From DASROJ01 sp035646975 (GTDB lineage: Bacteria > Acidobacteriota > Polarisedimenticolia > JACPZX01 > DASXTC01): a stretch of DNA of 10,766 bases. The DNA lies in NCBI GenBank assembly GCA_035646975.1, contig DASROJ010000036.1:1-10766 (forward strand), read 5' to 3'. The position numbers and the translations under genes are program-made. Positions 1 through 7,834 of this stretch are shown here, piece after piece. The notes beneath the pieces are model-generated. The model made no database searches. It was not told the origin of the DNA and saw only the letters and a program-made list of their open reading frames with translations. Positions within the stretch are counted from its first letter, which is position 1. Each line of letters opens with the position of its first letter.

Positions 1-1
1 G

Positions 2-547
2 ATGATCGCCGCCGGCAAGCGGGATGCCGCGCAGGAGCGCAGCGTGTTGCCTCGCCCGCCGGCCCCGTCAGCGAAGAAGGCCGATGAGCCCCCCGGACCT
101 GCAGCACCATCACCTTCGACAGTCCCGAACTCACCACTGCCCTTGCTGCATCCCGGATCGGACCCCGACAGGCCTGCTTATCCTGCGTTGGAGGTCAACG
201 GTGTGACGACACCCGGCGACGTTGTCGTATTGGACGCCGCCGACCCTGGCTCGCTGCGCGCGTCGAGCAGGCCATCCGATCCCGGGGTCGCCGGCTGTGT
301 CGTCGCGCCCCAGGCCGGGTACGAGCTGGCCCGCGGTCAGGCGCTGGTGGCGGTCGCCGGCATCGCGCTGTGCCGCGTCGATGCGACGCAGAACGCCATT
401 CGTGCCGGCGATCTGCTGACGACATCGGCGACACCGGGCCACGCGATGCGCGCTGGCAATCAGGCCGGCGGCGCCATCCTGGGCAAGGCGATGGAGCCGC
501 TGGAGGCCGGCACAGGATTGATCCGGGTGCTGGTCTCGCCGAGGTGA
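2..547 (+). CDS. C-terminal part of a G2-like / tail-fibre-type C-terminal domain protein (5' end cut by window)
   Basis: The frame is open from the window edge to a TGA at 545-547. An ATG sits at position 2, but a complete protein of this kind would be much longer, so I treat this as a 3' fragment. Of the 181 visible residues, about 17-60 are a Pro/Ala/Ser-rich linker. Residues 64-181 form a compact beta-rich domain with the motifs IRAGDLLTTS (133-142), PGHAMRA (145-151), ILGKAMEPL (159-167) and a final TGLIRVLVS. This pattern ends many large bacterial surface or phage-tail-like proteins and resembles the peptidase G2 / intramolecular-chaperone type domain; that is family recall, not a search. 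No catalytic residue can be assigned with confidence. It converges on the response regulator gene with only 17 bp between the two stop codons. A role in surface structure or self-processing is inference. Confidence 0.75.
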   Translation: MIAAGKRDAAQERSVLPRPPAPSAKKADEPPGPAAPSPSTVPNSPLPLLHPGSDPDRPAYPALEVNGVTTPGDVVVLDAADPGSLRASSRPSDPGVAGCVVAPQAGYELARGQALVAVAGIALCRVDATQNAIRAGDLLTTSATPGHAMRAGNQAGGAILGKAMEPLEAGTGLIRVLVSPR

Positions 548-564
548 TGCGTCTCAACAGCCTG

Positions 565-1242
565 TCAGACCAATCTCTCCTTCAGCGCCCGTGGCACTGC
601 CTCGGCCACGCTGTGCACCTGGAGCTTGCGGTAGACGGACGTCACGTGCGTGCGGACGGTGCCCAGGCTGATCCCCAGGATGTCGGCCGCCTGCTTGTAG
701 CTGAGCCCTTCCACCAGTGATCGCAGCACCTGCTGCTCTCGCTCGGTCAGATCGAGTCGCGTGGGCGACGCGCCCTGCTCGGGTGATGGCTCGATGCGAA
801 CCTCTCGTACCAGGTCGAGCAGGCTGCGGGCGACGTTGGGCGTGAGCGGCGCGCCACCTTCCGCCACGGCACGCAGTCCATCCAGCAGCTCGTTGGCGCG
901 AGACCGCTTCAACATGTAGCCGTCCGCGCCGGCGCAGATCGCTTCCAGAATCGTGGCGGGCTGCTCGAACACCGTCAGGACTACCACCTTGAGGCCCGGC
1001 ATCGCGGCCTTCAGGCGCCGTGTCGCCTCGATCCCGTTCATGACCGGCATCTCGATGTCCATCACGGCCAGGTCCCAGCCCGGGACGGTGCCCTGGCCGG
1101 CCGCCTGCTCGGCCTCGCGGACCGCGCTGACGGCTGCCGGAAAACTGGCCGCAAGCGAGAACCCTGGTGCATGGGCGAAGAGCTGCTCGAGGCTGGAGCG
1201 GTATCGCGCGTCGTCTTCCACGACCACTACGCGCAGCGGCAT
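565..1242 (-). CDS. NarL/FixJ-type response regulator (REC + LuxR HTH)
   Basis: A 225-residue cytoplasmic DNA-binding response regulator, normal length for the NarL/FixJ family. The receiver domain spans about residues 4-125, with the acidic pair E9-D10-D11, phosphoacceptor D62 in VMDIEMP, T90 and K112. A linker leads to a LuxR-type helix-turn-helix at about 163-215, starting LTEREQQVL and including GLSYKQAADILGIS and the recognition helix GTVRTHVTSVYRKL. The reading frame extends to an upstream ATG at 1290, but that start would add 16 residues not typical of receivers and has no good ribosome site. The ATG at 1242 has GGAGG nine bases upstream and gives the standard MPLRVVVVEDD beginning. 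The gene lies 64 bp after the stop of the sensor kinase on the same strand, so the kinase is its likely phosphodonor. Its target genes cannot be read from the sequence. Confidence 0.95.
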   Translation of the reverse strand: MPLRVVVVEDDARYRSSLEQLFAHAPGFSLAASFPAAVSAVREAEQAAGQGTVPGWDLAVMDIEMPVMNGIEATRRLKAAMPGLKVVVLTVFEQPATILEAICAGADGYMLKRSRANELLDGLRAVAEGGAPLTPNVARSLLDLVREVRIEPSPEQGASPTRLDLTEREQQVLRSLVEGLSYKQAADILGISLGTVRTHVTSVYRKLQVHSVAEAVPRALKERLV

Positions 1243-1251
1243 GGCGTCTTC

Positions 1252-1256
1252 CCTCC
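1252..1256 (-). promoter_or_regulatory. Shine-Dalgarno site of the response regulator
   Basis: On the minus strand this reads GGAGG, nine bases before the ATG at 1242. It is the evidence for choosing that start over the in-frame ATG at 1290, which is preceded only by a weak CCGAG. Confidence 0.6.
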
Positions 1257-1306
1257 GGGATCCGCCACAATGTTGCCTCGGCAGCGGCATCGCCGCACTC
1301 GGATGA

Positions 1307-4300
1307 TCATATGAGCCGCCACCGGCCGGGTGTGACGCGCCGGTCCTCGGCAGCCGGGTCGAACAGCAGCGTGACGAGGGTCCCTTGCTCCGGCGTCATC
1401 CTGAGCGTGAAATCGGCGCCGACCAGCGCCGCGCGACGGCGCATGCTCTCCAGCCCGAGCCCGCCGCCCGCATGGTCGGACCCGTTGGATGCCACACCGC
1501 GTCCATCGTCTTCGATCGACAGACGCCATCGCGAGCCATCGGCACGTTCAAGACTGACCTTCACGTTGCGTGCGTTGGCGTGACGCGCCGCGTTGTGAAG
1601 CGCTTCGAGCGCAATCAGAGCCACGTTGTGTCTCACCGCCGGTGTGAGCCGGCTGGAGGGCCAGACTTCCGGAAGCCGGATCTCGAGCTGCGGGCTCCTG
1701 CCGGGGAACATACGGCGGCCGCGCTCGGACAGATGCCGGGCCAGCGCCTCCAATGTGTCGGCTCCCGGGCGCAGCGAGGTGACGATGTCGGACATCGACG
1801 CGCCCAGTTCGGAAGCGGTCGATGCGACCTGATCCAGAAGCTCGCGCCGCCTGAGGTCGTCAACCGAATCCTCCGAAGCAAGGTCGGCCAGCACTCCGAT
1901 GCTCCCGAGGCCCGACCCCATCTCGTCATGAAGATCCATCGCGATGCGTGTCCGCTGTCGCTCGAGCGCCAGCAGATGTCCCACACGTGCCCGGTACACC
2001 AGGGCCGCAAGCCCGAGACCTGTCAGGCAGACCAGCCCGATGAACCAGGCACGCCTCCAGAACGGAGCCAGCACCTGGAAAGAGACGACCGCCGGCTCGG
2101 CGAAGCTCTCGACGCCGAGACCAGCCGCGCGCACCTCGAAGCGATAGCGGCCCGGAGTCAGGTTCGGCAGCAGCACCGTGCGTTCCAGCGTCGGCTCGGA
2201 CCAGGCGTCGCCCGCCTCCATCCGGTACTGGAACCGGACCGGGCCGCCCGTTCTGGCGCCCAGCGCCAGGAAGTCGATCTGCAGGCGCCGCTCATCGGGC
2301 GACAACACCAGGTCGGTGATCTTCGACTCGCCGAGAGCCGACAACGGTCGTTGAACATCGCCCACGCGCAGGGCGTCGATCCTCGTGCGCGGCGCGCCGG
2401 CCGGTTCGTACTCGTTGGCGGCATCGAGTCGGGCCAGGCCATTCGTGGTTCCGAACCAGATGCCCTGTCCCGGCATGAAGGTCGCTATCGACACGTGGCG
2501 GGAGGGAAGCCCCTCGGCGGGTCCCAGATGTTGGACCACGCGATCATTTTCCAGGATGTCGACGCCGTCGTCGGTGGCGATGTAGATCCTGCCCCGGTCG
2601 TCTTCGGTGACGTCGTTCACCAGGTCTGTCGTCAGCCCCTCATGGGTCGTCAGACGAACGCACGATGGCTCGTCGGCATGCGGGTCGTCGACGCGCAGGA
2701 CTCCGCGGTCGGCCGTCGCTATCCAGATTCTTCCGCGGTGATCGCGACGCATCCCGACGATTCCCGCGCCGATCCGCTCGTCCGCAAGAAGCCGCTGGAA
2801 AACTCCCTTCCGATGCCGGTACAGGTACCCTTCGAAATAACCGATCCAGAGGCTCGCGTCGTCTCCTACCTCGAGAAATGCTGTCGGCGTAATCCGCTGG
2901 GTGACTCCCTGCGCTTCGCCGTAACGCTGGAATCGTCCCGTGGAACGATCCCATCTCGCCAGGGTCTCGGTGGGCGTCACCACATCGGGCCAGAACATGC
3001 TCACCCAGACATTGCCATGGGAATCCTCGAACAACCGGAAAACCTTCCGGCTGGGCAGTCCATCGGCTTCGGCATAGACCGCTTTCGGGTGGGCGCTTGC
3101 CAGATCCTCGAGCCGCTTCACCGCTGCGTAGCGCACGATGCCGTCCCCGGTCGGGATCCACCAGTCCCCTTGATGGTCCTGCATGTCGAACTGCCGCCAG
3201 CCCCAGCCACGGTCATGGATACTGTCAGGCAGACGCGGCCGGACCGCGTGAAAGCGCGTTCCGTCGTACCGATGGATCACGTGAGCCGAGCCGAATTGAA
3301 CCAACTCTCCCGATCTTGTCTGCTCGATGCCGGCCGAACGGGGTTCCTCGAGTCCCTCCGGGACTCCGAACGATGTGAAGCCTTCAGGCGCCAGCCTTGC
3401 GATGCCGGCCACGTCACTTCCAATCCAGAGATTCCCCTGCGTGTCGACCAGCATCGGCGCGCCGTACCGGTCGTGAAGGCCCTGGGCTCGTTTGACCGCT
3501 CGAACCACGCCGCGCGTCGCCTGGATCTCGAACACGCCTTCGCTGCAGCCCGCCCAGAGGTTTTCACCACGTCCGGCAAGCAGCCGTCCTCCTTCGCACC
3601 CGGCGTCCGGCAGAGCAACGTGGCGGCACGCCTGCGGAGCGCCTGCTGGCCCGACGCCCCCTTCCACCAGCATCGGCCCGCGAACACCGGTGGTCCAGAT
3701 CCGCCCGCCGCCGTCTTCGGCCAGCCAGGTGAACCAGGAGGATTCGTCTCCCGTGCTGGCGCACGTCAGCGTCGCCTTCATGTCGGGCGAGACACGATAG
3801 ACTCCCTTTGACGCGACCCATAACCCGCCATCACGAGCTTCGATGAGATCGAGGATCTCCGTGTCCACCTCGGGATGCGGCACCTGCATCCGCCGCAGGA
3901 TGGAGCCGTTCGCATCCTTCTCGAGACGATAGAGTCCGTTGGATCCCACCCAGATCGTCCCGTCGCGCGTTCGCAGCAGGAAGGTCCGGTAGTTGCCCGT
4001 GGGAGTGTCCGACCGGATCCTCGTGTACCGGCCGCCGCCGGCCGGGTCGAAGAGATAGAGCCCGCCCGAGGTCCCCACCAGCAGCGTGCCGTCATCCTGC
4101 GCCAGCAGATCGTGGATGGCGGTGGTCTCGAGTCCGCGCTCGCGGCCGAACGACCTGAAGTTCTGACCGTCGAACCGTGACAGCCCGGCGCCGGTGCCGA
4201 ACCAGATGAACCCCTGGCGGTCCTCCACCGCGCTGCGTACCCACTCGCTGGCGAGCCCCTGCTCGGTGTCGAAACGGGTGATCGGAAGGCGCTCCGCGCG

Positions 4301-4387
4301 GACCGAACCGGCCGCCAGCCACAACAGGAGGATGCCGGCGAGTCCGGTTCCTGCGAGATAACGAGTCATCCCAACGCCGTGCTTCAT
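1307..4387 (-). CDS. Periplasmic double beta-propeller sensor histidine kinase (Reg_prop, Y_Y_Y, HisKA_3, HATPase_c)
   Basis: A 1026-residue membrane sensor kinase. Residues 1-31 are a signal peptide, with likely cleavage after GSVRA. Residues about 40-700 carry repeats of the Reg_prop type (D-x-x-G-x-[IL]-W-x-G-T-x-x-G-[LV] core, for example QGFIWFGTGAGL and QGNLWIGSDVAGI). I count 14 by eye, which fits two seven-bladed propellers. A Y_Y_Y domain (about 715-775) precedes one membrane segment at about 780-798. The cytoplasmic part is a HisKA_3 region with phosphorylated H820 in DLHDEMG, N932 in the N box (EALHNAARH), the G1 box DDGRG at 960-964 and a G2-like GGGLGL at 974-979. There is no receiver domain, so it should phosphorylate the separate response regulator downstream. 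The ATG at 4387 has GAGG upstream; M7 (4369) lacks one. Kinases of this build usually sense extracellular polysaccharides or other polymers, but the ligand here is unknown. Confidence 0.95.
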   Translation of the reverse strand: MKHGVGMTRYLAGTGLAGILLLWLAAGSVRAERLPITRFDTEQGLASEWVRSAVEDRQGFIWFGTGAGLSRFDGQNFRSFGRERGLETTAIHDLLAQDDGTLLVGTSGGLYLFDPAGGGRYTRIRSDTPTGNYRTFLLRTRDGTIWVGSNGLYRLEKDANGSILRRMQVPHPEVDTEILDLIEARDGGLWVASKGVYRVSPDMKATLTCASTGDESSWFTWLAEDGGGRIWTTGVRGPMLVEGGVGPAGAPQACRHVALPDAGCEGGRLLAGRGENLWAGCSEGVFEIQATRGVVRAVKRAQGLHDRYGAPMLVDTQGNLWIGSDVAGIARLAPEGFTSFGVPEGLEEPRSAGIEQTRSGELVQFGSAHVIHRYDGTRFHAVRPRLPDSIHDRGWGWRQFDMQDHQGDWWIPTGDGIVRYAAVKRLEDLASAHPKAVYAEADGLPSRKVFRLFEDSHGNVWVSMFWPDVVTPTETLARWDRSTGRFQRYGEAQGVTQRITPTAFLEVGDDASLWIGYFEGYLYRHRKGVFQRLLADERIGAGIVGMRRDHRGRIWIATADRGVLRVDDPHADEPSCVRLTTHEGLTTDLVNDVTEDDRGRIYIATDDGVDILENDRVVQHLGPAEGLPSRHVSIATFMPGQGIWFGTTNGLARLDAANEYEPAGAPRTRIDALRVGDVQRPLSALGESKITDLVLSPDERRLQIDFLALGARTGGPVRFQYRMEAGDAWSEPTLERTVLLPNLTPGRYRFEVRAAGLGVESFAEPAVVSFQVLAPFWRRAWFIGLVCLTGLGLAALVYRARVGHLLALERQRTRIAMDLHDEMGSGLGSIGVLADLASEDSVDDLRRRELLDQVASTASELGASMSDIVTSLRPGADTLEALARHLSERGRRMFPGRSPQLEIRLPEVWPSSRLTPAVRHNVALIALEALHNAARHANARNVKVSLERADGSRWRLSIEDDGRGVASNGSDHAGGGLGLESMRRRAALVGADFTLRMTPEQGTLVTLLFDPAAEDRRVTPGRWRLI

Positions 4388-4393
4388 GGTTTG

Positions 4394-4397
4394 CCTC
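4394..4397 (-). promoter_or_regulatory. Shine-Dalgarno site of the sensor kinase
   Basis: The minus strand reads GCGAGG followed by six bases and the ATG at 4387. The second in-frame ATG, 18 bases further in, has no comparable site, so this supports the longer form. Confidence 0.45.
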
Positions 4398-4483
4398 GCG
4401 ATGATTATCCATCGATACGAGGTCCCACTTGAAGCCTGTCCCGGGATTCTTCGTGGATCAGCTCATGGGCGTGCTGCCGCGGC

Positions 4484-5107
4484 CTACCCTGCCGGGATGT
4501 TCCCGGGGTTCGGCAGCTCGTCTTCGGCTGGCGGGGTGTCTGTCTGCCCGAGCGCAGCGGCTTCGAGCGCGGCGCCGGGTGTGGCCGCGGCAGGCTCCGC
4601 GGGGGGCGCCGTGGCCGCATCCGGCTCGTCCGAAGGGGCCGGCTCGGGCGGTTTCTCGATCCCTTCCGCCTCCACGCGCGCCTCTTCGGGGCGATCGGAG
4701 ACAAGAGAACGAAGCCGCTTGGCCAGCACGCGAACGACCTCCTGCAGCAGCGTCAGGTCCCCGGCGGCCCTTTCGTAGAAGTCGTCGCGCTGCAGCGCCA
4801 GCGCGAGGCCGTCTTCGATGCATTCGGCGCGGTGGCCGCGGCTGGAGTCGTCAACCAGCGCCCAGGTCCCGAACGCTTCGCCCGGTCCCACCTCCGAAGT
4901 CATGCGACCACCCGTCGACAAACGCACACGGCCTTCGACCACCATGTACAGCGCGTCGGCCGGCTCGTTCTCCTCGTAGAGAATCTCTCCCTTCGCGATG
5001 GCGATCTCTCGCGCCGCCTCCGCGAGGCCGAGAAGGTGGCGCGGCCCGACATCCTTGAGGAGATCCGCACCCTTGAGGATCAGCACGCGTTCCACGGGCG
5101 TCAGCAT
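4484..5107 (-). CDS. Stand-alone cyclic-nucleotide-binding-like domain protein with Ala/Pro-rich tail
   Basis: A 207-residue protein with a CRP/cNMP-binding beta-roll at about residues 12-135: the KGEILYEENEPADALYMVVEG strand pair, then a phosphate-cassette-like PGEAFGTWAL stretch and a following helix. No helix-turn-helix follows, so it is not a CRP/FNR transcription factor. Residues about 140-207 are low-complexity Ala/Pro/Glu and probably disordered. In the cassette the usual FGE glutamate is T81. The arginine is kept as R90, but the Ser-Ala after it is G91-H92, so cAMP binding is doubtful (by-eye alignment with E. coli CRP). Its ATG overlaps the stop of the HEAT-transporter gene (ATGCTGA, 5101-5107), and no ribosome site is visible, which implies translational coupling. 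Related transporters can carry such a domain fused at the C terminus, so this looks like a regulatory or scaffold subunit of the upstream transporter (inference). Confidence 0.85.
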   Translation of the reverse strand: MLTPVERVLILKGADLLKDVGPRHLLGLAEAAREIAIAKGEILYEENEPADALYMVVEGRVRLSTGGRMTSEVGPGEAFGTWALVDDSSRGHRAECIEDGLALALQRDDFYERAAGDLTLLQEVVRVLAKRLRSLVSDRPEEARVEAEGIEKPPEPAPSDEPDAATAPPAEPAAATPGAALEAAALGQTDTPPAEDELPNPGNIPAG

Positions 5108-7827
5108 GGTGGCGGTGCCATGAATGCGCGTTCGTCGCCGTCGAGCGCCGCGAGCTCCGCGCGGACCATCGGGTCCGGGTCATCGCCGGTGGCGAAGCTC
5201 TTGCGATCGAAATCCGGAGCGTATCGCGAGGCGCGTACCGCGCAGGCGCGGAGCCACGCGTCACCGGTCTCCCACGCCACGCGAATCTGTTCGGCGAGCT
5301 TGTGCGGCTCGGAAGCCGCGGTGGATGCTTCCACCACTTCCTTTTCGAAGATCCTGACCACCGTATCGAACACGTCCCGAGGCAGCACGTGCCCAAGATA
5401 CTCCAAAGCGGGTGAGGAAACCGCGAGATCCCTTGACTTGAGGCGGTCGAAAACGCCGACGAGCGGCCTGGGGTCGTACCAGCAGGAAAGGGCCTCGAGG
5501 GCGCGCTGGAGCGCCCTGTCGGCCGATTCGTGGTAGCTCTGCCCGAGAAGGCGGACCACCGGCGCGGCGTGCCTGTCGAGCGAGGCCACCGGCTCGACAC
5601 ACTGGCGGTAGTCGCGCAGCTCGCGAAGAAAGAGCCTGTGCACGCTGGATCGCGTCAGGACCGGCTGATCGGTTCGCAGACGCATACGCATCATGTTCTG
5701 CAGCCCGATGTGGCGAAGCCTCAAGTCGGCGCCGCGCACCAGCGTCATGAGGCAATCCACCGCGCGCTGGCTGCCGATCCGCGCCAGCGTGCGCGCGGCG
5801 CTTTCCTGAGCGCGCTCTCCCTGCGCACCGTCCAGAAGCCGCATCAGCTCGGGCACCGCCGCGTCGCCGACAGAGGCGACCGCCGCGCGCGCCTCGTAAC
5901 TCAGCCCCGGGACGATCAGCGATGGGATCATGACGTCGAGCAGATCGTGGCTCGGCCTGCGTGCCGCGGTGAGCAGGGCCACGCGCTTGACCTCGATGTC
6001 CGGGTTCGTGAGCAGGCTCCTGAGGCGATCCACCGTTGTCGCGTCTTCCATCACGCCGAGCGCGCGGGCGGCCAGGATCAGATCTTCGCTCCTGCCCGTC
6101 TGAATGCGGGCGTCGATCCAACTCGAGGTGATGAGGCTGCGCGCCTCGAAGGGTCGATCGAACAACGCATCGAGAAGGTAGAGTCGCAGCGTCGGATCGC
6201 CGCTGTCGAGCAGTCGGCGGGCAAAGTCGATGCGTTTCCGGCCCCGGGCGAGCAGGTATCCGACCGAGGCGCGTCGAAGTCCTTCATGCGGCTCTTCGAG
6301 AAATCCCTCGATGACGACATCGTCGTCGCGCAGTCGCAGCTCATCCATCGCCGACACGGCGGCAGCCCTCACCTCGGGTGAGGTATGCCGAAGACAGCCG
6401 CGGACAGCCCGGCCCGTCTCAGGGTCCCGCGTGTAGTGGCTGAGCTTGAGGGCCAGCAGGATCTGGCGCTCATCGTCGGAGCTCAGGGCGGCCAGCAGCG
6501 CCTTCTTCGCGGCGGGAAGACGCATCGACTCGGGGGCGGTTTCCGGCTCGATCCAGCGGCGGCTCAGGGCTGCCTGGAAGGCGAGGCCGTACTGCCGGTT
6601 CAAGAGCAGCAGCACGAGGATCCAGGCCAGCGAAAGGGCGGCTGTCCCGATGATGATCACCCTGATGGGAGAGGGGAGAAATCGCAGAACGATGAGAAGA
6701 AGGATGCCCGCGAGGGCGTCCGACCAGCGCTCGACGAGAGTGTCAAGCGCCGGCTTGATACGCCGCCGTTCGTTCGGGCGGATGGCCGCGTAGTAGATCT
6801 CCGATGTCGATTTGCCGAGCGTCTGCGAGACCATTCCCTGGAACCACCTCATCGCGACAACGGCCCACCCTCCCGTCGCAATTGTCGCGCAGGCCGCGAA
6901 CAGGAGCACCGCGGTCGGCTGCAGACCGGTCGCCGCCCCCAGGCCGAGTCGCTGCAGCAGCCACCCTGCCGCCCCGAATTGAAACAGGAGCGACACGGCG
7001 TTGAGTCCGGCGTAGAACGTCCCGAGGAACTGAGTCAGAGCATGGGGATCCGGATACATCCGCTGGATGAGGAGCTTGAACTGAAAATCAACGAGCGTCC
7101 CCACCACCACCGACAAGGCGAGCCCGACGGTGAGCACCTTGATATAACCGGACTTCCGGATGATCTCCCAGCTGGAGCCAGCCACCGTGGGCGACGGGAC
7201 CCCGGAGGATTGCGCGCGGTGCCTCTCCACCGCGCCGGTCAGCGCGCGCGCGACGACGAGCAGCCCCGACAGCACCCACATCAATCCGACCTGTCGCAGG
7301 AACGGAGCGGACCAGGCCGCGAACCCGCCGCCGGCAAGGCCGCCCACCAGCCCGCAGCCGCCCAGCAGGGGGAAGAGGCGACGGGCGCGGCGGGAATCCC
7401 AGACATCGAGCGCGAGGCCCCAGAAGTGGGGCAGGAGCATCATGGCCTGGCCGCCGGTCCAGAGGTAGAACAGGGCGGTCGTCCAGTGCCGTGCAACCGG
7501 CAGCGCCGCGGCGGCAAGAATGCTGAATCCGATCGCGGAGTACTGGTTGAACCGCAGGGCGCCGATCTTCGCGAACCTCCGAGCCATGCGCCCTTCGAGC
7601 CAGACGTAACCCACGGAGGTCACGGCGACGCCGATGTACGCGTAGGGAAGAGCCAGCGCGCCGAACTCCTGGAGGTAAAGCGTGTCGCGAAGCACCTTCG
7701 CGATCGTGTACGCGCCGAGCAGGAGGGCGACCAGGAGCCCCATCAGGAAAAGCAGCCGTCCTTCGTGCGGCTCGAGGCTGAGCCGGCGGGTGAGGCCTTC
7801 GTGGACCCGGCGAAGTGAGGCGGCCAC
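5101..7827 (-). CDS. NTT/TLC-like (MFS-type) transporter fused to C-terminal HEAT-like repeats
   Basis: A 908-residue inner-membrane protein. Residues about 20-415 are a polytopic domain of many hydrophobic helices, related to the ATP/ADP translocase (NTT) family and to the gene just upstream. TM1 carries AYTIAKVLRDTLYL with K44, R47 and D48. A later loop has K358-x3-D362-x4-R367-x2-D370, which matches the neighbour's spacing exactly. Residues about 440-900 are soluble and helical, with repeated HEAT-like units (for example SPEVRAAAVSAMDEL, NPDIEVKRVALLTAA and QESAARTLARIGS), probably a cytoplasmic solenoid for protein contacts. The open frame reaches 7905, but that would overlap the previous gene with an Arg/Ser-rich extension. 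The GTG at 7827 lies 7 bp after the previous stop and has GGAG ten bases upstream. Substrate is unknown; nucleotide exchange is the family's known activity but is unproven for HEAT-fused members. Confidence 0.9.
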   Translation of the reverse strand: MAASLRRVHEGLTRRLSLEPHEGRLLFLMGLLVALLLGAYTIAKVLRDTLYLQEFGALALPYAYIGVAVTSVGYVWLEGRMARRFAKIGALRFNQYSAIGFSILAAAALPVARHWTTALFYLWTGGQAMMLLPHFWGLALDVWDSRRARRLFPLLGGCGLVGGLAGGGFAAWSAPFLRQVGLMWVLSGLLVVARALTGAVERHRAQSSGVPSPTVAGSSWEIIRKSGYIKVLTVGLALSVVVGTLVDFQFKLLIQRMYPDPHALTQFLGTFYAGLNAVSLLFQFGAAGWLLQRLGLGAATGLQPTAVLLFAACATIATGGWAVVAMRWFQGMVSQTLGKSTSEIYYAAIRPNERRRIKPALDTLVERWSDALAGILLLIVLRFLPSPIRVIIIGTAALSLAWILVLLLLNRQYGLAFQAALSRRWIEPETAPESMRLPAAKKALLAALSSDDERQILLALKLSHYTRDPETGRAVRGCLRHTSPEVRAAAVSAMDELRLRDDDVVIEGFLEEPHEGLRRASVGYLLARGRKRIDFARRLLDSGDPTLRLYLLDALFDRPFEARSLITSSWIDARIQTGRSEDLILAARALGVMEDATTVDRLRSLLTNPDIEVKRVALLTAARRPSHDLLDVMIPSLIVPGLSYEARAAVASVGDAAVPELMRLLDGAQGERAQESAARTLARIGSQRAVDCLMTLVRGADLRLRHIGLQNMMRMRLRTDQPVLTRSSVHRLFLRELRDYRQCVEPVASLDRHAAPVVRLLGQSYHESADRALQRALEALSCWYDPRPLVGVFDRLKSRDLAVSSPALEYLGHVLPRDVFDTVVRIFEKEVVEASTAASEPHKLAEQIRVAWETGDAWLRACAVRASRYAPDFDRKSFATGDDPDPMVRAELAALDGDERAFMAPPPC

Positions 7828-7834
7828 GGCGGGA

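Noticed and set aside
1385..3811. 808-codon open frame on the plus strand, antisense to the sensor kinase
   Set aside because: The kinase strand encodes unmistakable Reg_prop, Y_Y_Y and HisKA_3 motifs. The antisense translation is Arg/His/Pro-rich with no domain, as expected when high third-position GC removes stops on the opposite strand.
4404..4409. GATAAT on the minus strand as a -10 box for the sensor kinase
   Set aside because: A start site about seven bases on would fall inside or next to the kinase's ribosome site, and the -35 position (TTCAAG) matches poorly.
4492..4506. CCGGGA-TGT-TCCCGG dyad at the end of the cNMP-like gene as a terminator
   Set aside because: Only a 6-bp stem, located inside the last codons, with no T-run on either strand.
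6385..7818. 477-codon plus-strand frame opposite the HEAT transporter
   Set aside because: Its product is rich in Arg, Gln, Glu and Gly with no recognisable domain; it mirrors the membrane-segment codons of the real gene.
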